Below, in pieces: positions 43,705-52,864 of a DNA stretch of 60,891 nucleotides (positions are counted from its first letter, which is position 1; every line of letters begins with the position of its first letter). The DNA is from Candidatus Cloacimonadota bacterium (lineage in GTDB: Bacteria; Muiribacteriota; UBA6191). The stretch is taken from assembly GCA_002402105.1 (NCBI GenBank), contig NVVD01000013.1, positions 33,423-94,313 of the forward strand, given 5' to 3'. A model generated the notes under the pieces. The model searched no databases. It saw only the letters and a program-made list of their open reading frames with translations, and had not been told where the DNA came from. A program made the translations under genes and the position numbers.

Positions 43705-45667
43705 TCACATTTTTTTATTTTCTTTAGATCATGCTAAAAAAGTTCTATATTTTTATACTTTTTTATTATTTATTTGTATCTGTGTATTGATATCAGGTTT
43801 AAATATAAAAACTTCAAATTTAGATTTGCTACCCGATAGCTCTTTAGCAGTTAAAAACTTTGAAAGATTGGCTAGTAAATACGGGACTCCCAATGCAATT
43901 ATAGTAATTGTAGAGTCAAAATCAAGGGCTTTACGTTTAAAGATAAGTGCAAAGTTAAAAAAAGATTTAGAGTTTTTTGAAAAGATTGAAGGCGTTATTT
44001 ATAAAAGCTTTCTCCCAGATAAAATATTAGAAGACTACGAGCTAGATAAATATTTTGAAGCTAAAAACTATAATGTGTTAATGGTTCAACCAAAAGATTC
44101 AAGAAGTAGTATTAAGGAGCTTGTACCTTTAATTAATAAAATAGAAAATAAAATATCTCAATATCAGTCTAGTAAGGCACAACTATATTTAGCGGGTCTA
44201 CCAATTTTTGCCAGAGATGACCATGATATAATGTTAAATGAGCTACCATTGATGTGTTTAATCTCTTTATTGTTGATTAGTTTTTTTATGTTAAAGGTTT
44301 TAAAAAACTATGGTTTTTTATTACTTGGGCTTTGTACTTTAATAGTTTCTAGTGTACTTAGTTTAAGTTTTACTGCGTTGATCCCAGGACATTTAAATTT
44401 ATTATCCTCTGCTTTTTTAGCGATCTCATTTGGTTTAAATGTAGATTATTTAATTCACTTTGTTTATTCATTTGAAGAGGATACAGATGTTTTAGATAGA
44501 CAAAACTTAAAAAAGTCATTTCTTAATGTTTTACCTTCGATGTCATCAAGTTGTTTGAGCACAGCTATTGTTTTTTTTATTATTGCATTTGCCGAGTTTA
44601 AAGGCTTTGCAGAGCTTGGTTTAACAGCTGGTTGCTCTCTTATTATTGGTTTAATTGTTTATTTTTCATTTTTTCCAGCTTTGATTTTATCTTTTCCTAA
44701 AAAAATATTAAATCCATGCGCTAAAAATATAAGCTTTAGTTTTTTATCTAATAAATATTTTTCAGGGTTTATCATTTTAATCGCTATATTTTTATGTTTT
44801 TTTTCTAAGTTTAGGTTTGATGGTAACTACCTTAATTTACAGCCAAAAAATTCTAAAACAGTTTATTGGGAAAAAGAGCTAAGTAAAGAGGTTATTTATG
44901 CTTCAAATACCTATTTAATAGAGGTTAAAGGTGCAGAGAAAGCTTTTGAATTAAGTGAAAAAATAAGAGAATTAAAAGAAGTTGCTAAGGTACAAAATAT
45001 AGTAGAACTAGAATCTCTTTTAGAAGAAGAAAAGTTAAGTCATTTATTAACAAAAGACTTTAGAAAAAAGTTTAAAGATCAAAATGATAACTATCTTTTA
45101 TATATTATTCCATCCATAGATATTTGGAGTGATGAGAGCGCAAAACTTTTAAATAAAAAGCTAAGAAAGTTTCAAAAACAAGTAACGGGTTTACCAATTT
45201 TAGCAGAGTTAGTTTCAACTTTATCAGTAAAGTCTTTATATCAAAGTTTTTACTTTTCTATATTGGCTTTATTGTTGTTGTTGTATTTTAGATTTAAAAG
45301 TTTAAAAGTTAGTTTAATAGCTATTTTACCAAGTATATTAACTAGTTTTAGCTTGCTTGGCGTTTTGTATTTACTTGATTTAAAATTAAACTCAATTTCA
45401 ATGGTGGCTTTTCCATTAATTTTAGGGCTAGCTTTAGATGATGGTATCTACCTTTGTAACTCAATTCTTGATAAGAAAAAAAACTTAAAAAGAACTTATT
45501 CAGCTATTATTTTTACATCTTTGACTACAATTTTAAGTTTTGGTTGTTTAATATTTACTCATCAAAGAGGGGTCTCTAGCTTTGGTTTAAATATAGCTAT
45601 CGGAGTTTTTTTAGCTATGTTCTACTCTTTGAGTATTATTCCTTTATTTAAGCTATCAAAAAAATAA
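43685..45667 (+). CDS. MMPL/RND-superfamily exporter
   Basis: A 660-residue RND protein of the SSD/MMPL type. Twelve TM helices are arranged in two similar halves, each with a periplasmic domain. The start (TSNLDLLPDSSLAVKNFE, then RLASKYGTPNAIIVIVES) and the TM4-5 GLNVDYLIHFVYSF segment (with the conserved D) plus the second-half LALDDGIYLCNSIL carry the proton-relay acidics. Such proteins export hydrophobic lipids or small molecules. It overlaps the metallo-beta-lactamase gene by 20 bases. The substrate is unknown; hopanoid- or lipid-export roles in related families are a guess. It is the last gene of the operon before the ECF unit. Confidence 0.88.
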   Translation: MFQKLINHIFLFSLDHAKKVLYFYTFLLFICICVLISGLNIKTSNLDLLPDSSLAVKNFERLASKYGTPNAIIVIVESKSRALRLKISAKLKKDLEFFEKIEGVIYKSFLPDKILEDYELDKYFEAKNYNVLMVQPKDSRSSIKELVPLINKIENKISQYQSSKAQLYLAGLPIFARDDHDIMLNELPLMCLISLLLISFFMLKVLKNYGFLLLGLCTLIVSSVLSLSFTALIPGHLNLLSSAFLAISFGLNVDYLIHFVYSFEEDTDVLDRQNLKKSFLNVLPSMSSSCLSTAIVFFIIAFAEFKGFAELGLTAGCSLIIGLIVYFSFFPALILSFPKKILNPCAKNISFSFLSNKYFSGFIILIAIFLCFFSKFRFDGNYLNLQPKNSKTVYWEKELSKEVIYASNTYLIEVKGAEKAFELSEKIRELKEVAKVQNIVELESLLEEEKLSHLLTKDFRKKFKDQNDNYLLYIIPSIDIWSDESAKLLNKKLRKFQKQVTGLPILAELVSTLSVKSLYQSFYFSILALLLLLYFRFKSLKVSLIAILPSILTSFSLLGVLYLLDLKLNSISMVAFPLILGLALDDGIYLCNSILDKKKNLKRTYSAIIFTSLTTILSFGCLIFTHQRGVSSFGLNIAIGVFLAMFYSLSIIPLFKLSKK

Positions 45668-45741
45668 ATCTGACTTTTTTGTAAGTGCTTGGGTATTCTA
45701 TGTAGTTGAGTAGATAAATGATTACAAAAGAAAGGAGTTAT

Positions 45742-46227
45742 ATGCACTTGAGTTTAGATGAGATTGTTAAAACTTATTCAAAGAGAGTTTTTGGCTATTT
45801 ATTTAAAATGAAAATATCTAAAGAGGACTGCGAAGATATTTTACAAGAGATATTTATTAGGGTTCAAAAAAATTTAGATAAATTTGATTTAGATAAAAAT
45901 ATAGAACCTTGGTTATTCACAATAGCTCGTAATGAGAAAAACAGGTTTCTGAACAAACAAAATAAATCATTTTCATTTGATTTATCTAAAGCTTTTACTC
46001 AAGAAACGCCAGAGTCCATTGTGATTGAAAAAACAACATCAGAAATTGTGAGTGATGAAATTTCAAAACTTTCACCAAGTCAAAGAGAAATTTTATTATT
46101 AAAATTTAATAGTAATTTAACCTTCAAAGAAATTTCAAAACTTTTAGATATAAAAGAAAGTACAGTGAAATATCGTTTATATGATTGTTTTATTATTTTA
46201 AAAAGGAGGTTAAGACATGCAATCTGA
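45742..46227 (+). CDS. ECF-type sigma factor
   Basis: A 161-residue sigma-70-family factor of ECF type. Region 2 (YSKRVFGYLFKMKISKEDCEDILQEIFIRV, about 11-41) and the W-containing end of region 2.4 (IEPWLFTIARNEKNRFLN) are followed by region 4 (ISKLSPSQREILLLKFNSNLTFKEISKLLDIKESTVKYRLYDC). The start at 45742 is chosen because AAAGGAG lies four bases before it; an ATG at 45718 has none. It overlaps the anti-sigma-like gene by 11 bases. It would direct transcription of a regulon including, most likely, its own operon. The promoter region carries AAGTGCTT (45683-45690). Confidence 0.9.
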   Translation: MHLSLDEIVKTYSKRVFGYLFKMKISKEDCEDILQEIFIRVQKNLDKFDLDKNIEPWLFTIARNEKNRFLNKQNKSFSFDLSKAFTQETPESIVIEKTTSEIVSDEISKLSPSQREILLLKFNSNLTFKEISKLLDIKESTVKYRLYDCFIILKRRLRHAI

Positions 46228-46696
46228 ATGTTTAAATATAGAAAGTTTAATGGATTACTTATTTGATGAAATAGAAGATTCAAAAAAACAAAAGTTTAAC
46301 TTACACATAGAGTCTTGTATAAATTGCCAAAAGTTACTAAATGAAAATACTTTTATTAAAGAGTGTATACAAGATGAGAGTGATAACTTTATTGAAAGCT
46401 TGTCTGATAGCGGATTAATAGACAATCAAATTGTTAGATCATCCAAAGAAATAAAGACCTCAGAAAAAAATGAAACTGAAGTTTTTGATTTAGCAGAGTT
46501 AGCACTTTATTTAAAAGTAAGTGAAAAAGATATATTTCATACTTTATCTAAACTACCTCACTTTGAACTCAACGGAAAATTAAGATTTAGAAAAGAGTCG
46601 ATTGATTCTTATTTATCTCAAATAGAGCAAAAGAGTATTTATTCAAGCAATAAAATTATAGAATTTTCAGATATTTTACGTAAAAAAGCTATATAA
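46217..46696 (+). CDS. zinc-finger anti-sigma-like protein with fused helix-turn-helix domain
   Basis: A 159-residue protein. The N-terminal segment has the zinc-binding anti-sigma motif H30-x3-C34-x2-C37 (LHIESCINCQKL), as in RsrA/ChrR/RskA zf-HC2 domains. Instead of a TM helix, residues 92-137 form an excisionase/AlpA-like helix-turn-helix (LAELALYLKVSEKDIF, then GKLRFRKESIDSYL). It therefore looks cytoplasmic and able to bind DNA. A perfect ribosome site AGGAGGT precedes the ATG. It presumably restrains the ECF factor at 45742, which it overlaps by 11 bases. The combination is uncommon, in the writer's experience; what signal it senses (redox or zinc) is unknown. Confidence 0.75.
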   Translation: MQSECLNIESLMDYLFDEIEDSKKQKFNLHIESCINCQKLLNENTFIKECIQDESDNFIESLSDSGLIDNQIVRSSKEIKTSEKNETEVFDLAELALYLKVSEKDIFHTLSKLPHFELNGKLRFRKESIDSYLSQIEQKSIYSSNKIIEFSDILRKKAI

Positions 46697-46706
46697 AGGA
46701 AATAAA

Positions 46707-47882
46707 ATGACTTCAATAAAACAAGAAAAAAATAAAGAAGAGCAAGCAAATAATTTGGTTCAATCTATTTTAGAGAGCGCCATGAAAAAGAGTGCCTCAG
46801 ATATCCATTTTTCACCTCAAAAAAAAAGAATAGATGTATTTTTTAGATTAGAGGGTAAATTAAAAAAAGTAGAAGAGATTAATAATGACATTTATTGTTA
46901 TTTATTAACTAGAATTAAATTCATGTCAGGTCTTGATGTTACACAAACTGAAATTCCTCAAGATGGTCGTTCTATTTTAGAGGTGGATAAAGAGAGTGTT
47001 GATTTTCGTATTTCTATACTGCCAACTTGTAGAGGAGAAAAAATAACAATTAGAATTTTAAGAACCTCTGAAGCAGTTGTAGATATGAATAGAGTACTTA
47101 CTAATAAAAAAGATTTAGAAGAGTTTCAAAAAATCTTGAATAAACCTTATGGTATGGTGCTTATTTGTGGGCCAACAGGAAGTGGAAAAACAACGACTTT
47201 ATACTCTGCTCTTGATTACTTTGCAAAAAGAGAAACAATGGCTATTCATACAGTAGAAGACCCAGTTGAATATTTGCTTGATGGAGTCAATCACACTCAA
47301 GTAAAAGTAAAAAGCGGTATGACTTTTTTAAACTCTTTAAAAACTGTTATGAGACATGATCCTGATGTTATTTGTGTTGGAGAAATTAGAGACGAAGAAA
47401 ATATGGAGTATATTGCAACGATTGCAAGAACAGGGCATTTAATACTAAGCTCACTTCATACAGGGTCTATAGCTGAAACTATAAAACTTCTTTTAGATTT
47501 AAAAGTAGAGATTAGTTTGATGTCATCTATTTTATCTGGAATCATATGTCAAAAATTAATAAGAAACTTATGCAAGCATTGTAGTGAAGATGATCTTATA
47601 GATGTTCAAATAATAAAATCACTTGGATTAGAAGCAAATAGTAAAGTAAAAAAAGCAATTGGATGCGATAAATGTAATAACACGGGTTATAGAGGGCGCT
47701 TTGGGGTTTATGAAATTTTTAATCCAAGTAAAGAGGTTAAAAAAATGATGATAAATAACGATGAAAAAAGTTTAATGGAGTATTTTTTATCAGAGAAACA
47801 TCAATCATTAAAATCTAAAGCAATTGAGGCATTAATTGAGGGTAAAACAAGTGTTGAAGAGATAGAAAGAGTATTTAATTAG
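46707..47882 (+). CDS. short GspE/PilB-family secretion ATPase
   Basis: A 391-residue type II/IV-family ATPase without N-terminal recruiting domains. It starts in the N2 domain (SASDIHFSPQKK) and continues to Walker A (GPTGSGKTT, 155-163), the Asp box (EDPVEYL) and Walker B (VICVGEIRD), the His box (GHLILSSLHTGS) and the tetracysteine zinc site (CKHC, then CDKCNNTGYRGRFG). It would power pilus or pseudopilus assembly as a hexamer, perhaps acting in place of or with the PilB at 54567. It is encoded 10 bases after the anti-sigma gene, so ECF control of this ATPase is likely. No other pilus gene is nearby. Confidence 0.9.
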   Translation: MTSIKQEKNKEEQANNLVQSILESAMKKSASDIHFSPQKKRIDVFFRLEGKLKKVEEINNDIYCYLLTRIKFMSGLDVTQTEIPQDGRSILEVDKESVDFRISILPTCRGEKITIRILRTSEAVVDMNRVLTNKKDLEEFQKILNKPYGMVLICGPTGSGKTTTLYSALDYFAKRETMAIHTVEDPVEYLLDGVNHTQVKVKSGMTFLNSLKTVMRHDPDVICVGEIRDEENMEYIATIARTGHLILSSLHTGSIAETIKLLLDLKVEISLMSSILSGIICQKLIRNLCKHCSEDDLIDVQIIKSLGLEANSKVKKAIGCDKCNNTGYRGRFGVYEIFNPSKEVKKMMINNDEKSLMEYFLSEKHQSLKSKAIEALIEGKTSVEEIERVFN

Positions 47883-47919
47883 CCTAAACTTTTAAGCATT
47901 TTAATAAGGCTTGAAAAGA

Positions 47920-48510
47920 TTATTTTTTAATAGTTTTTTTAAGCTTTTCTTTTATTATAGCTAGAGCAGACTTTTTAAATTCAAAATGAGTTTTTGTATC
48001 GACTCTATTTTTGACTTTTACCATTCCAAACATCATAGATGGAGGTCGTAAACCAATTTTTCTAAGTAGTAGGGTACACTCAACATCAAACTCTAACTTT
48101 TTTTTACTTTCAATAATATTTTTGAAAGTAGCAGTAGCAGGAAAATCTTTTGCTCTAATATTGATTATAAAGTTTTGTGTAAACTCTTTTGTACTTAATA
48201 ACTTTTTTAAAGAAACTTTTGTAAATTTAGTGATTACCTTAGGAAACTTTTTTTGAGCAAACATACCCTGCATTTGTCTATTTCGTTTTGAATTATCTGT
48301 ATCCATTTCAATGATAGGGAAACTTACAGAAAAATCTAACAAACCTCCTTCAAGATTTACTTTAAAAGGAGTAGAATTTACCTTACCCGTAAAGTTATGA
48401 ACATTACTATATCCAAAAAATGTATTTGATGCTTTGCCTCTATATAGTTTGGTGGCATTAATACTATAGTTGAAGAGTGTAAATAAGATGAATAAACTTA
48501 AAATTTTCAT
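47920..48510 (-). CDS. YceI-family periplasmic protein
   Basis: A 196-residue protein with a signal peptide (residues 1-19). The YceI lipocalin-like core is seen in TKLYRGKASNTFFGYSNVHNFTGKV, LEGGLLDFSVSFPIIEMDTDNSKRNRQMQGMF and later FDVECTLLLRKIGLRPPSM. Such proteins bind isoprenoid-like lipids in the periplasm. It is monocistronic and convergent with the ATPase operon. Ligand unknown. Confidence 0.87.
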   Translation of the reverse strand: MKILSLFILFTLFNYSINATKLYRGKASNTFFGYSNVHNFTGKVNSTPFKVNLEGGLLDFSVSFPIIEMDTDNSKRNRQMQGMFAQKKFPKVITKFTKVSLKKLLSTKEFTQNFIINIRAKDFPATATFKNIIESKKKLEFDVECTLLLRKIGLRPPSMMFGMVKVKNRVDTKTHFEFKKSALAIIKEKLKKTIKK

Positions 48511-48577
48511 TAGATTTTCCTTTTTAAAAAATTGATATATCTAACTATATATTTTAATTATTAATATAAGATTAAAA

Positions 48578-49252
48578 TTAAGAAATAATATCTAAATAGT
48601 AACCTGCACCTCTTTTAGTGTGAATGAGTTTATTGGCAGAGCCCTTATCTACTTTTTTTCTTAGGTAAGCGATGTAGACATCTACGATATTATTATCTTT
48701 ATCATAGTTTATATCACAAATATTATCTAAAATTTCTTGACGAGTTAAAATCTTACCTATATTTAGTACAAATAGCTCTAAGAGGTTGTATTCTCTTGTG
48801 GTTAAGTTGATTGATTTTTGATTTCTTGTAACAGAGCGTTTTGATATATCAACAATTAAATCATCAACTTTTATAGATGAATTTATTTGTTTTTTAGATC
48901 TTCTTAAAAGAGCTTTGACTCTTGCTAGTAGCTCTTCAAACTTATATGGTTTTGTCAGATAATCATCGGCTCCAATATTTAAACCATTGATTTTGTCATT
49001 AAAACCACATCTACTACTGATGATAATTACAGGAGTATTAATATTTAAGTTTCTCAATTGGTTTAAAAGCTCAAAACCGTCTAATTTAGGCATATTTAAA
49101 TCTAAAAGAAGTAAATCATAAGAAATCTCTTTTAATTGATATAAACCTTCATTTGGGTCGCTACAGTATTCTGTTACATAGCCTTCTTTTTTAAGAAGTT
49201 TTTGTAAAGGCAGCCCCTGGCGAGTTTCATCATCAATAATTAAAACTTTCAT
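48578..49252 (-). CDS. OmpR/PhoB-family response regulator
   Basis: A 224-residue regulator. The receiver (1-118) has the acidic pair D6/D7, the phosphorylated Asp in LLLDLNMPKLDG, Ser/Thr in VIIISSR and K in TKPYKFEELL; the C-terminal winged helix is of OmpR type (TTREYNLLELFVLNIGKILTRQEIL, then KVDKGSANKLIHTKRGAGYYL). It lies 15 bases after the kinase gene and is the last of the porin, PstS-like, kinase, regulator run on the minus strand. Confidence 0.93.
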   Translation of the reverse strand: MKVLIIDDETRQGLPLQKLLKKEGYVTEYCSDPNEGLYQLKEISYDLLLLDLNMPKLDGFELLNQLRNLNINTPVIIISSRCGFNDKINGLNIGADDYLTKPYKFEELLARVKALLRRSKKQINSSIKVDDLIVDISKRSVTRNQKSINLTTREYNLLELFVLNIGKILTRQEILDNICDINYDKDNNIVDVYIAYLRKKVDKGSANKLIHTKRGAGYYLDIIS

Positions 49253-49267
49253 GATTTAACATTAACA

Positions 49268-51082
49268 TTAGTATTTTTTAATTAAAAGGGGTAAATGAAT
49301 AGAGACTTTAGTATAAGAGCTATTTATCTGAGTACTACTATTTATATTTAGCTTTCCATTGAACTTTTCAATCCACTTTTTTACAAGAATTAAACCAAAC
49401 CCCGAGCCAACTTCACCCTGTGTACCAAGAGTTGAAGTCTTTTTACCACCATCAAATATTTGTGAGAGCCTTGACTTTTCAATACCAACACCATGGTCTA
49501 AAATTATAAGGATAACTTCTTTTTTATTAGTAATAGTTTCTAAAATAATAGAGCTACCTTTATTAGAAAACTTGATAGCATTAGAAATGATATTATTTAA
49601 TACACTAAATAAAAACCATTCTCTATCAACAAAGATACTTAAAGTTTCATCTACTTTACTGGTATCTAAAATTAATGATTTTTGATGGAGTTTATTAGAA
49701 AATAAAGTTTGAATATCTTGGACAAAGTCTGAAATTAAAATTTTTTCTAAGTTAATTTCTAAATATCCTTCATTGATTGAAGAAAACTCTAAAACTTTTT
49801 TTAAAAAGCTATGGGCTTCTTGATTTAATTTGTTGATTTCAAGTTGCTCATTTGAGGTTAAAGATGATGATATTTCTTCAAATTTTAAAGAAATATTTGT
49901 TAGGTAGTTTCCCATATCATGACTTAACATTTTAGATAAACTTTGGTGCTCTTCAATTAGTTTAAGGTAGCTGTTTGTTCTGTTATTGATTGTCACTTCT
50001 ATATTATCTAAAGATTCTTGAAGTTGAATTTTTAACTTTTTTTCATGTTTTTGATGAGTATTTATAGATAGGGCCATGTGATTCATGGACTGTGCTAGCT
50101 CTCCTATTTCATCACTTCGATTGATGCTTTTGATTTGTTTTAAGTTTCCGAAAGAGATTTGTTTAGAAAGCTTTATTAATTGTTCAATAGGTTTGAGTAA
50201 TAAAGTAGCTAGAAAGTTTCCAAGAAGTAATATAAAAACACTTAAAGCCAAAGCAACTGTATGAAAGTGCCTTTCTATTTTTTTTATTTTATCAAAAGCT
50301 ACTTTGTACTCTTTTAAGATTAGTATTTTCCATTTAACTTGAGAAATCTCTCCTCTATGGTAAAGATACTTAACTTTATCTAACTTTAATATTCCTAGGT
50401 CTTTAGTAATAGATTTAATAGATGAGAGCAAGGCTTGTTTTTTAAAACTATGAGATGAAAATAAAATGGAATGGTTTTGATCAAGTAAGATTATTTTTCG
50501 TTGAGAGATATTTTCTAAATTATAGCGGTGTAATACTAAAATAGCTTTAAATAAGTTACTTAAGCGAATAGAGGCTTGAAGAGTATGATTCTCTCCATCT
50601 TGTCCTATAAATGACTTATAAATTTTGATGACTTTGGTATTAAGAAGTTTTGAAAAATTAATAGAAAAACTTTTACTTGTTTGAATATTATTTGGGGGTT
50701 TGAGGGTTGTTCTTTTGGGATGAGTTGAAGAGAAGTATCTTAGTTGTTTTTGCGTGCCTTTTGTAACTAAAACTTCTTCAAATAGTGGGTTATTTAAACT
50801 AAATTGAAGAAGTAGTTTTCTTAGAATACTATCTTTATCCCAGTCTTCTAAAAGCTGGTCTTGAAATGATGGAAGCGAAACTAAAAAGTCTAAATTATCT
50901 TTATGATCGTTGAGTATGGTGTCTATACTGTGTTCAAGTGTTCTAGAGATATCTTGAAACTGTAAAAAAACTGAAGATTGTAAATCTTTTTTTAACTTAG
51001 CTTGTAAAAAATAAAAGCCTAAAAAAAAGGGTGATAACCCCATGACTAATAGTATGAATATAAGTTTTACTTTTAATTTCAA
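49268..51082 (-). CDS. HAMP-containing sensor histidine kinase
   Basis: A 604-residue membrane kinase. TM1 (about 5-25), a large periplasmic domain (26-275), TM2 (about 275-298) and a HAMP domain (KPIEQLIKLSKQISFGNLK, about 297-345) lead to a coiled coil and the kinase. The phosphoacceptor is in LSKMLSHDMGNYLTNISL, and the N, G1 (DHGVGI) and G2 (GSGFGLILVKKW) boxes are intact. TTG start with AAAAGGAT. It phosphorylates the OmpR-type regulator at 48578. Its operon starts with a porin and a PstS-like protein, which may supply or report the signal. Confidence 0.9.
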   Translation of the reverse strand: MKLKVKLIFILLVMGLSPFFLGFYFLQAKLKKDLQSSVFLQFQDISRTLEHSIDTILNDHKDNLDFLVSLPSFQDQLLEDWDKDSILRKLLLQFSLNNPLFEEVLVTKGTQKQLRYFSSTHPKRTTLKPPNNIQTSKSFSINFSKLLNTKVIKIYKSFIGQDGENHTLQASIRLSNLFKAILVLHRYNLENISQRKIILLDQNHSILFSSHSFKKQALLSSIKSITKDLGILKLDKVKYLYHRGEISQVKWKILILKEYKVAFDKIKKIERHFHTVALALSVFILLLGNFLATLLLKPIEQLIKLSKQISFGNLKQIKSINRSDEIGELAQSMNHMALSINTHQKHEKKLKIQLQESLDNIEVTINNRTNSYLKLIEEHQSLSKMLSHDMGNYLTNISLKFEEISSSLTSNEQLEINKLNQEAHSFLKKVLEFSSINEGYLEINLEKILISDFVQDIQTLFSNKLHQKSLILDTSKVDETLSIFVDREWFLFSVLNNIISNAIKFSNKGSSIILETITNKKEVILIILDHGVGIEKSRLSQIFDGGKKTSTLGTQGEVGSGFGLILVKKWIEKFNGKLNINSSTQINSSYTKVSIHLPLLIKKY

Positions 51083-51132
51083 AAAGATCCTTTTAAGATT
51101 GGTGCAGTTGAAATAAAATTATTACAAGCACC

Positions 51133-51588
51133 TTAAGGAGTAATAATAACTCTTTTTAGTTTAGGGTGTAAACTTTTTTGAATAAAACAATAAGAGATTA
51201 TATTCACTTTTTTTCTTAAATTATATTCTATGACTTTATAATTTTTTTTACTAACGGGTTCATTTTGTCCAATATTTACAAATCGAGTCATCCAATACTT
51301 TTGTAATTGTTGTTTGTTCATATTAAGATATTTTTTAGAAAAATGATTACGAACTTTTGAATCAAAACGATACTCTAAGATACTTAAATTAAATTGAGTT
51401 ATTTTTGATTTTTGCATTAAAAAAAGAGCTTTTAAATCTCTTTTAGAGATGGAGTTTACTTTAGTTTTAATATTTGTGATAAGCCAAATATTTGTTTGGT
51501 TTTCAGAGGCTTTTATAAACGTAATTAGTAAAAAGGGTAAAATAAAGGTTATTTTAAAAAGCAAAATATAGGCTTGTCCAAAATTCAT
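51133..51588 (-). CDS. PstS-like periplasmic protein (second copy type)
   Basis: A 151-residue protein with an N-terminal signal segment (about 8-27, AYILLFKITFILPFLLITFIKA). The mature domain (IWLITNIKTKVNSISKRDLKALFLMQKSK, then FDSKVRNHFSKKYLNMNKQQLQKYWMTRF) follows the PstS/PBP-like half-domain also seen at 12946. Its start overlaps the porin gene's end by 35 bases, so the start could be internal; no ribosome site is clear. It lies between a porin and a two-component system, which suggests a ligand-sensing role. Ligand unknown. Confidence 0.7.
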   Translation of the reverse strand: MNFGQAYILLFKITFILPFLLITFIKASENQTNIWLITNIKTKVNSISKRDLKALFLMQKSKITQFNLSILEYRFDSKVRNHFSKKYLNMNKQQLQKYWMTRFVNIGQNEPVSKKNYKVIEYNLRKKVNIISYCFIQKSLHPKLKRVIITP

Positions 51589-52786
51589 TGTAAGAAGAGT
51601 TTGTTAATATTTTAGGTTTGATAGTAAGAAGCTCAAGTTTTACTCCTGTATATGGTTTATATCTATAGTTTAGTCCTATTAATTGTCTACTTTGATCAAA
51701 TATACTATTGAGGCTACTATCTGCATCAATATGCTCGAACCTTAAGTAGTAGTTGAGTGGGCTATTATCATTGTAGTTAACTTGATAGTAGCTAGAGTAT
51801 TGTTTATTAGATCGAAGTCCTTGAGACTTTAATTTTGATTGGGTATGAGATAAAAGTAAGTCCCACCTTTTACTTGTAAATTTACTTTCAATTTGATAAA
51901 CCTCATAACTTCCTCGGTTAAGTAATGGTATACCCAAATAATTAAGGTCTCTGCTATCTTTATAATGATGAACACTAAAGTCTAAATGATTAAAGGATGG
52001 AAAACTAAAAGTAGCTTTTTGTCCAAAAGCTTTTGAACTATTTTTATCTCTTCCTGTTCCATTTAAGCTGTTAGCAAAACTAGGGGTAGGGTTATCAATA
52101 GAGTCGATGCCATTGCCTGTATATAAAATATATTCAATGTTAGCTTGTTTATATTCATTTTGCCCTGTAATTTGAGCGCCTATATAATTGAAAGGCATAA
52201 TTTTACCTACAGCATAAGGTTTATTAATACTTATAGCTACGTGCGGGTAATGGTTTAAATTCCAATAAGATGGTATTAAAGATTGTCCTAAACGTAGTTT
52301 TAAGGAGCTATTACTTTGATACTCAATCCATGATCTTTCTTGATGAATATTTGTTCCGCTGTGAGACCATTCAATTTCTGAAAAAAATCTAAATCTATCT
52401 TTGTTTGCGTTTAAAAATAAGGTTGTTTCTGCTTGATCAAAACTATCTATTTGTTGTTTGTTTTTCTTTTGTTTGAAAACAAAGTCTGTATTTGTATAAC
52501 CCTTTATAGACAAAGAAAAATCTTTTTTATTTTGAATTTCTTCTAGTTCATCAGCTTGTATTTGGATTTCAGATTCTAAGTTATCTAGTTTATTTTTATT
52601 GAAGGTTTTGAGTTTGATTATTTCTTGATTTTGTTTTTGTATAGTTTTATTTTGTTTTTCAATAATAGTTAGTAGCTGTTGAAAAATTGGTTTTAATTGA
52701 GGGTTGTCAATATTTTGAATCTGTTTTTGTAAAGAGCTAGCAAGGTTGAGGTTGAAGAGAAGAAAAAATAAAAATATGGTTTTCAT
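51554..52786 (-). CDS. outer-membrane porin with N-terminal coiled coil
   Basis: A 410-residue protein starting MKTIFLFFLLFNLNLASS (signal peptide). A coiled coil (about 30-75, LTIIEKQNKTIQKQNQEIIK) follows, then a barrel domain of alternating strands ending SLYFAF. The coiled coil plus barrel pattern matches phosphate-type (OprP/O-like) porins. An earlier ATG at 52816 would add ten residues; neither start has a clear ribosome site. It starts the minus-strand run with the PstS-like protein, kinase and regulator. The solute is unknown, with phosphate a family-based suggestion. Confidence 0.75.
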   Translation of the reverse strand: MKTIFLFFLLFNLNLASSLQKQIQNIDNPQLKPIFQQLLTIIEKQNKTIQKQNQEIIKLKTFNKNKLDNLESEIQIQADELEEIQNKKDFSLSIKGYTNTDFVFKQKKNKQQIDSFDQAETTLFLNANKDRFRFFSEIEWSHSGTNIHQERSWIEYQSNSSLKLRLGQSLIPSYWNLNHYPHVAISINKPYAVGKIMPFNYIGAQITGQNEYKQANIEYILYTGNGIDSIDNPTPSFANSLNGTGRDKNSSKAFGQKATFSFPSFNHLDFSVHHYKDSRDLNYLGIPLLNRGSYEVYQIESKFTSKRWDLLLSHTQSKLKSQGLRSNKQYSSYYQVNYNDNSPLNYYLRFEHIDADSSLNSIFDQSRQLIGLNYRYKPYTGVKLELLTIKPKILTNSSYNEFWTSLYFAF

Positions 52787-52864
52787 AAAAGTTTGATTTA
52801 ATAAAATGGATTGCATCCGTATTTTATCATATCTAAAAAAAAGTTATGAATGTTTTGCCTATTT

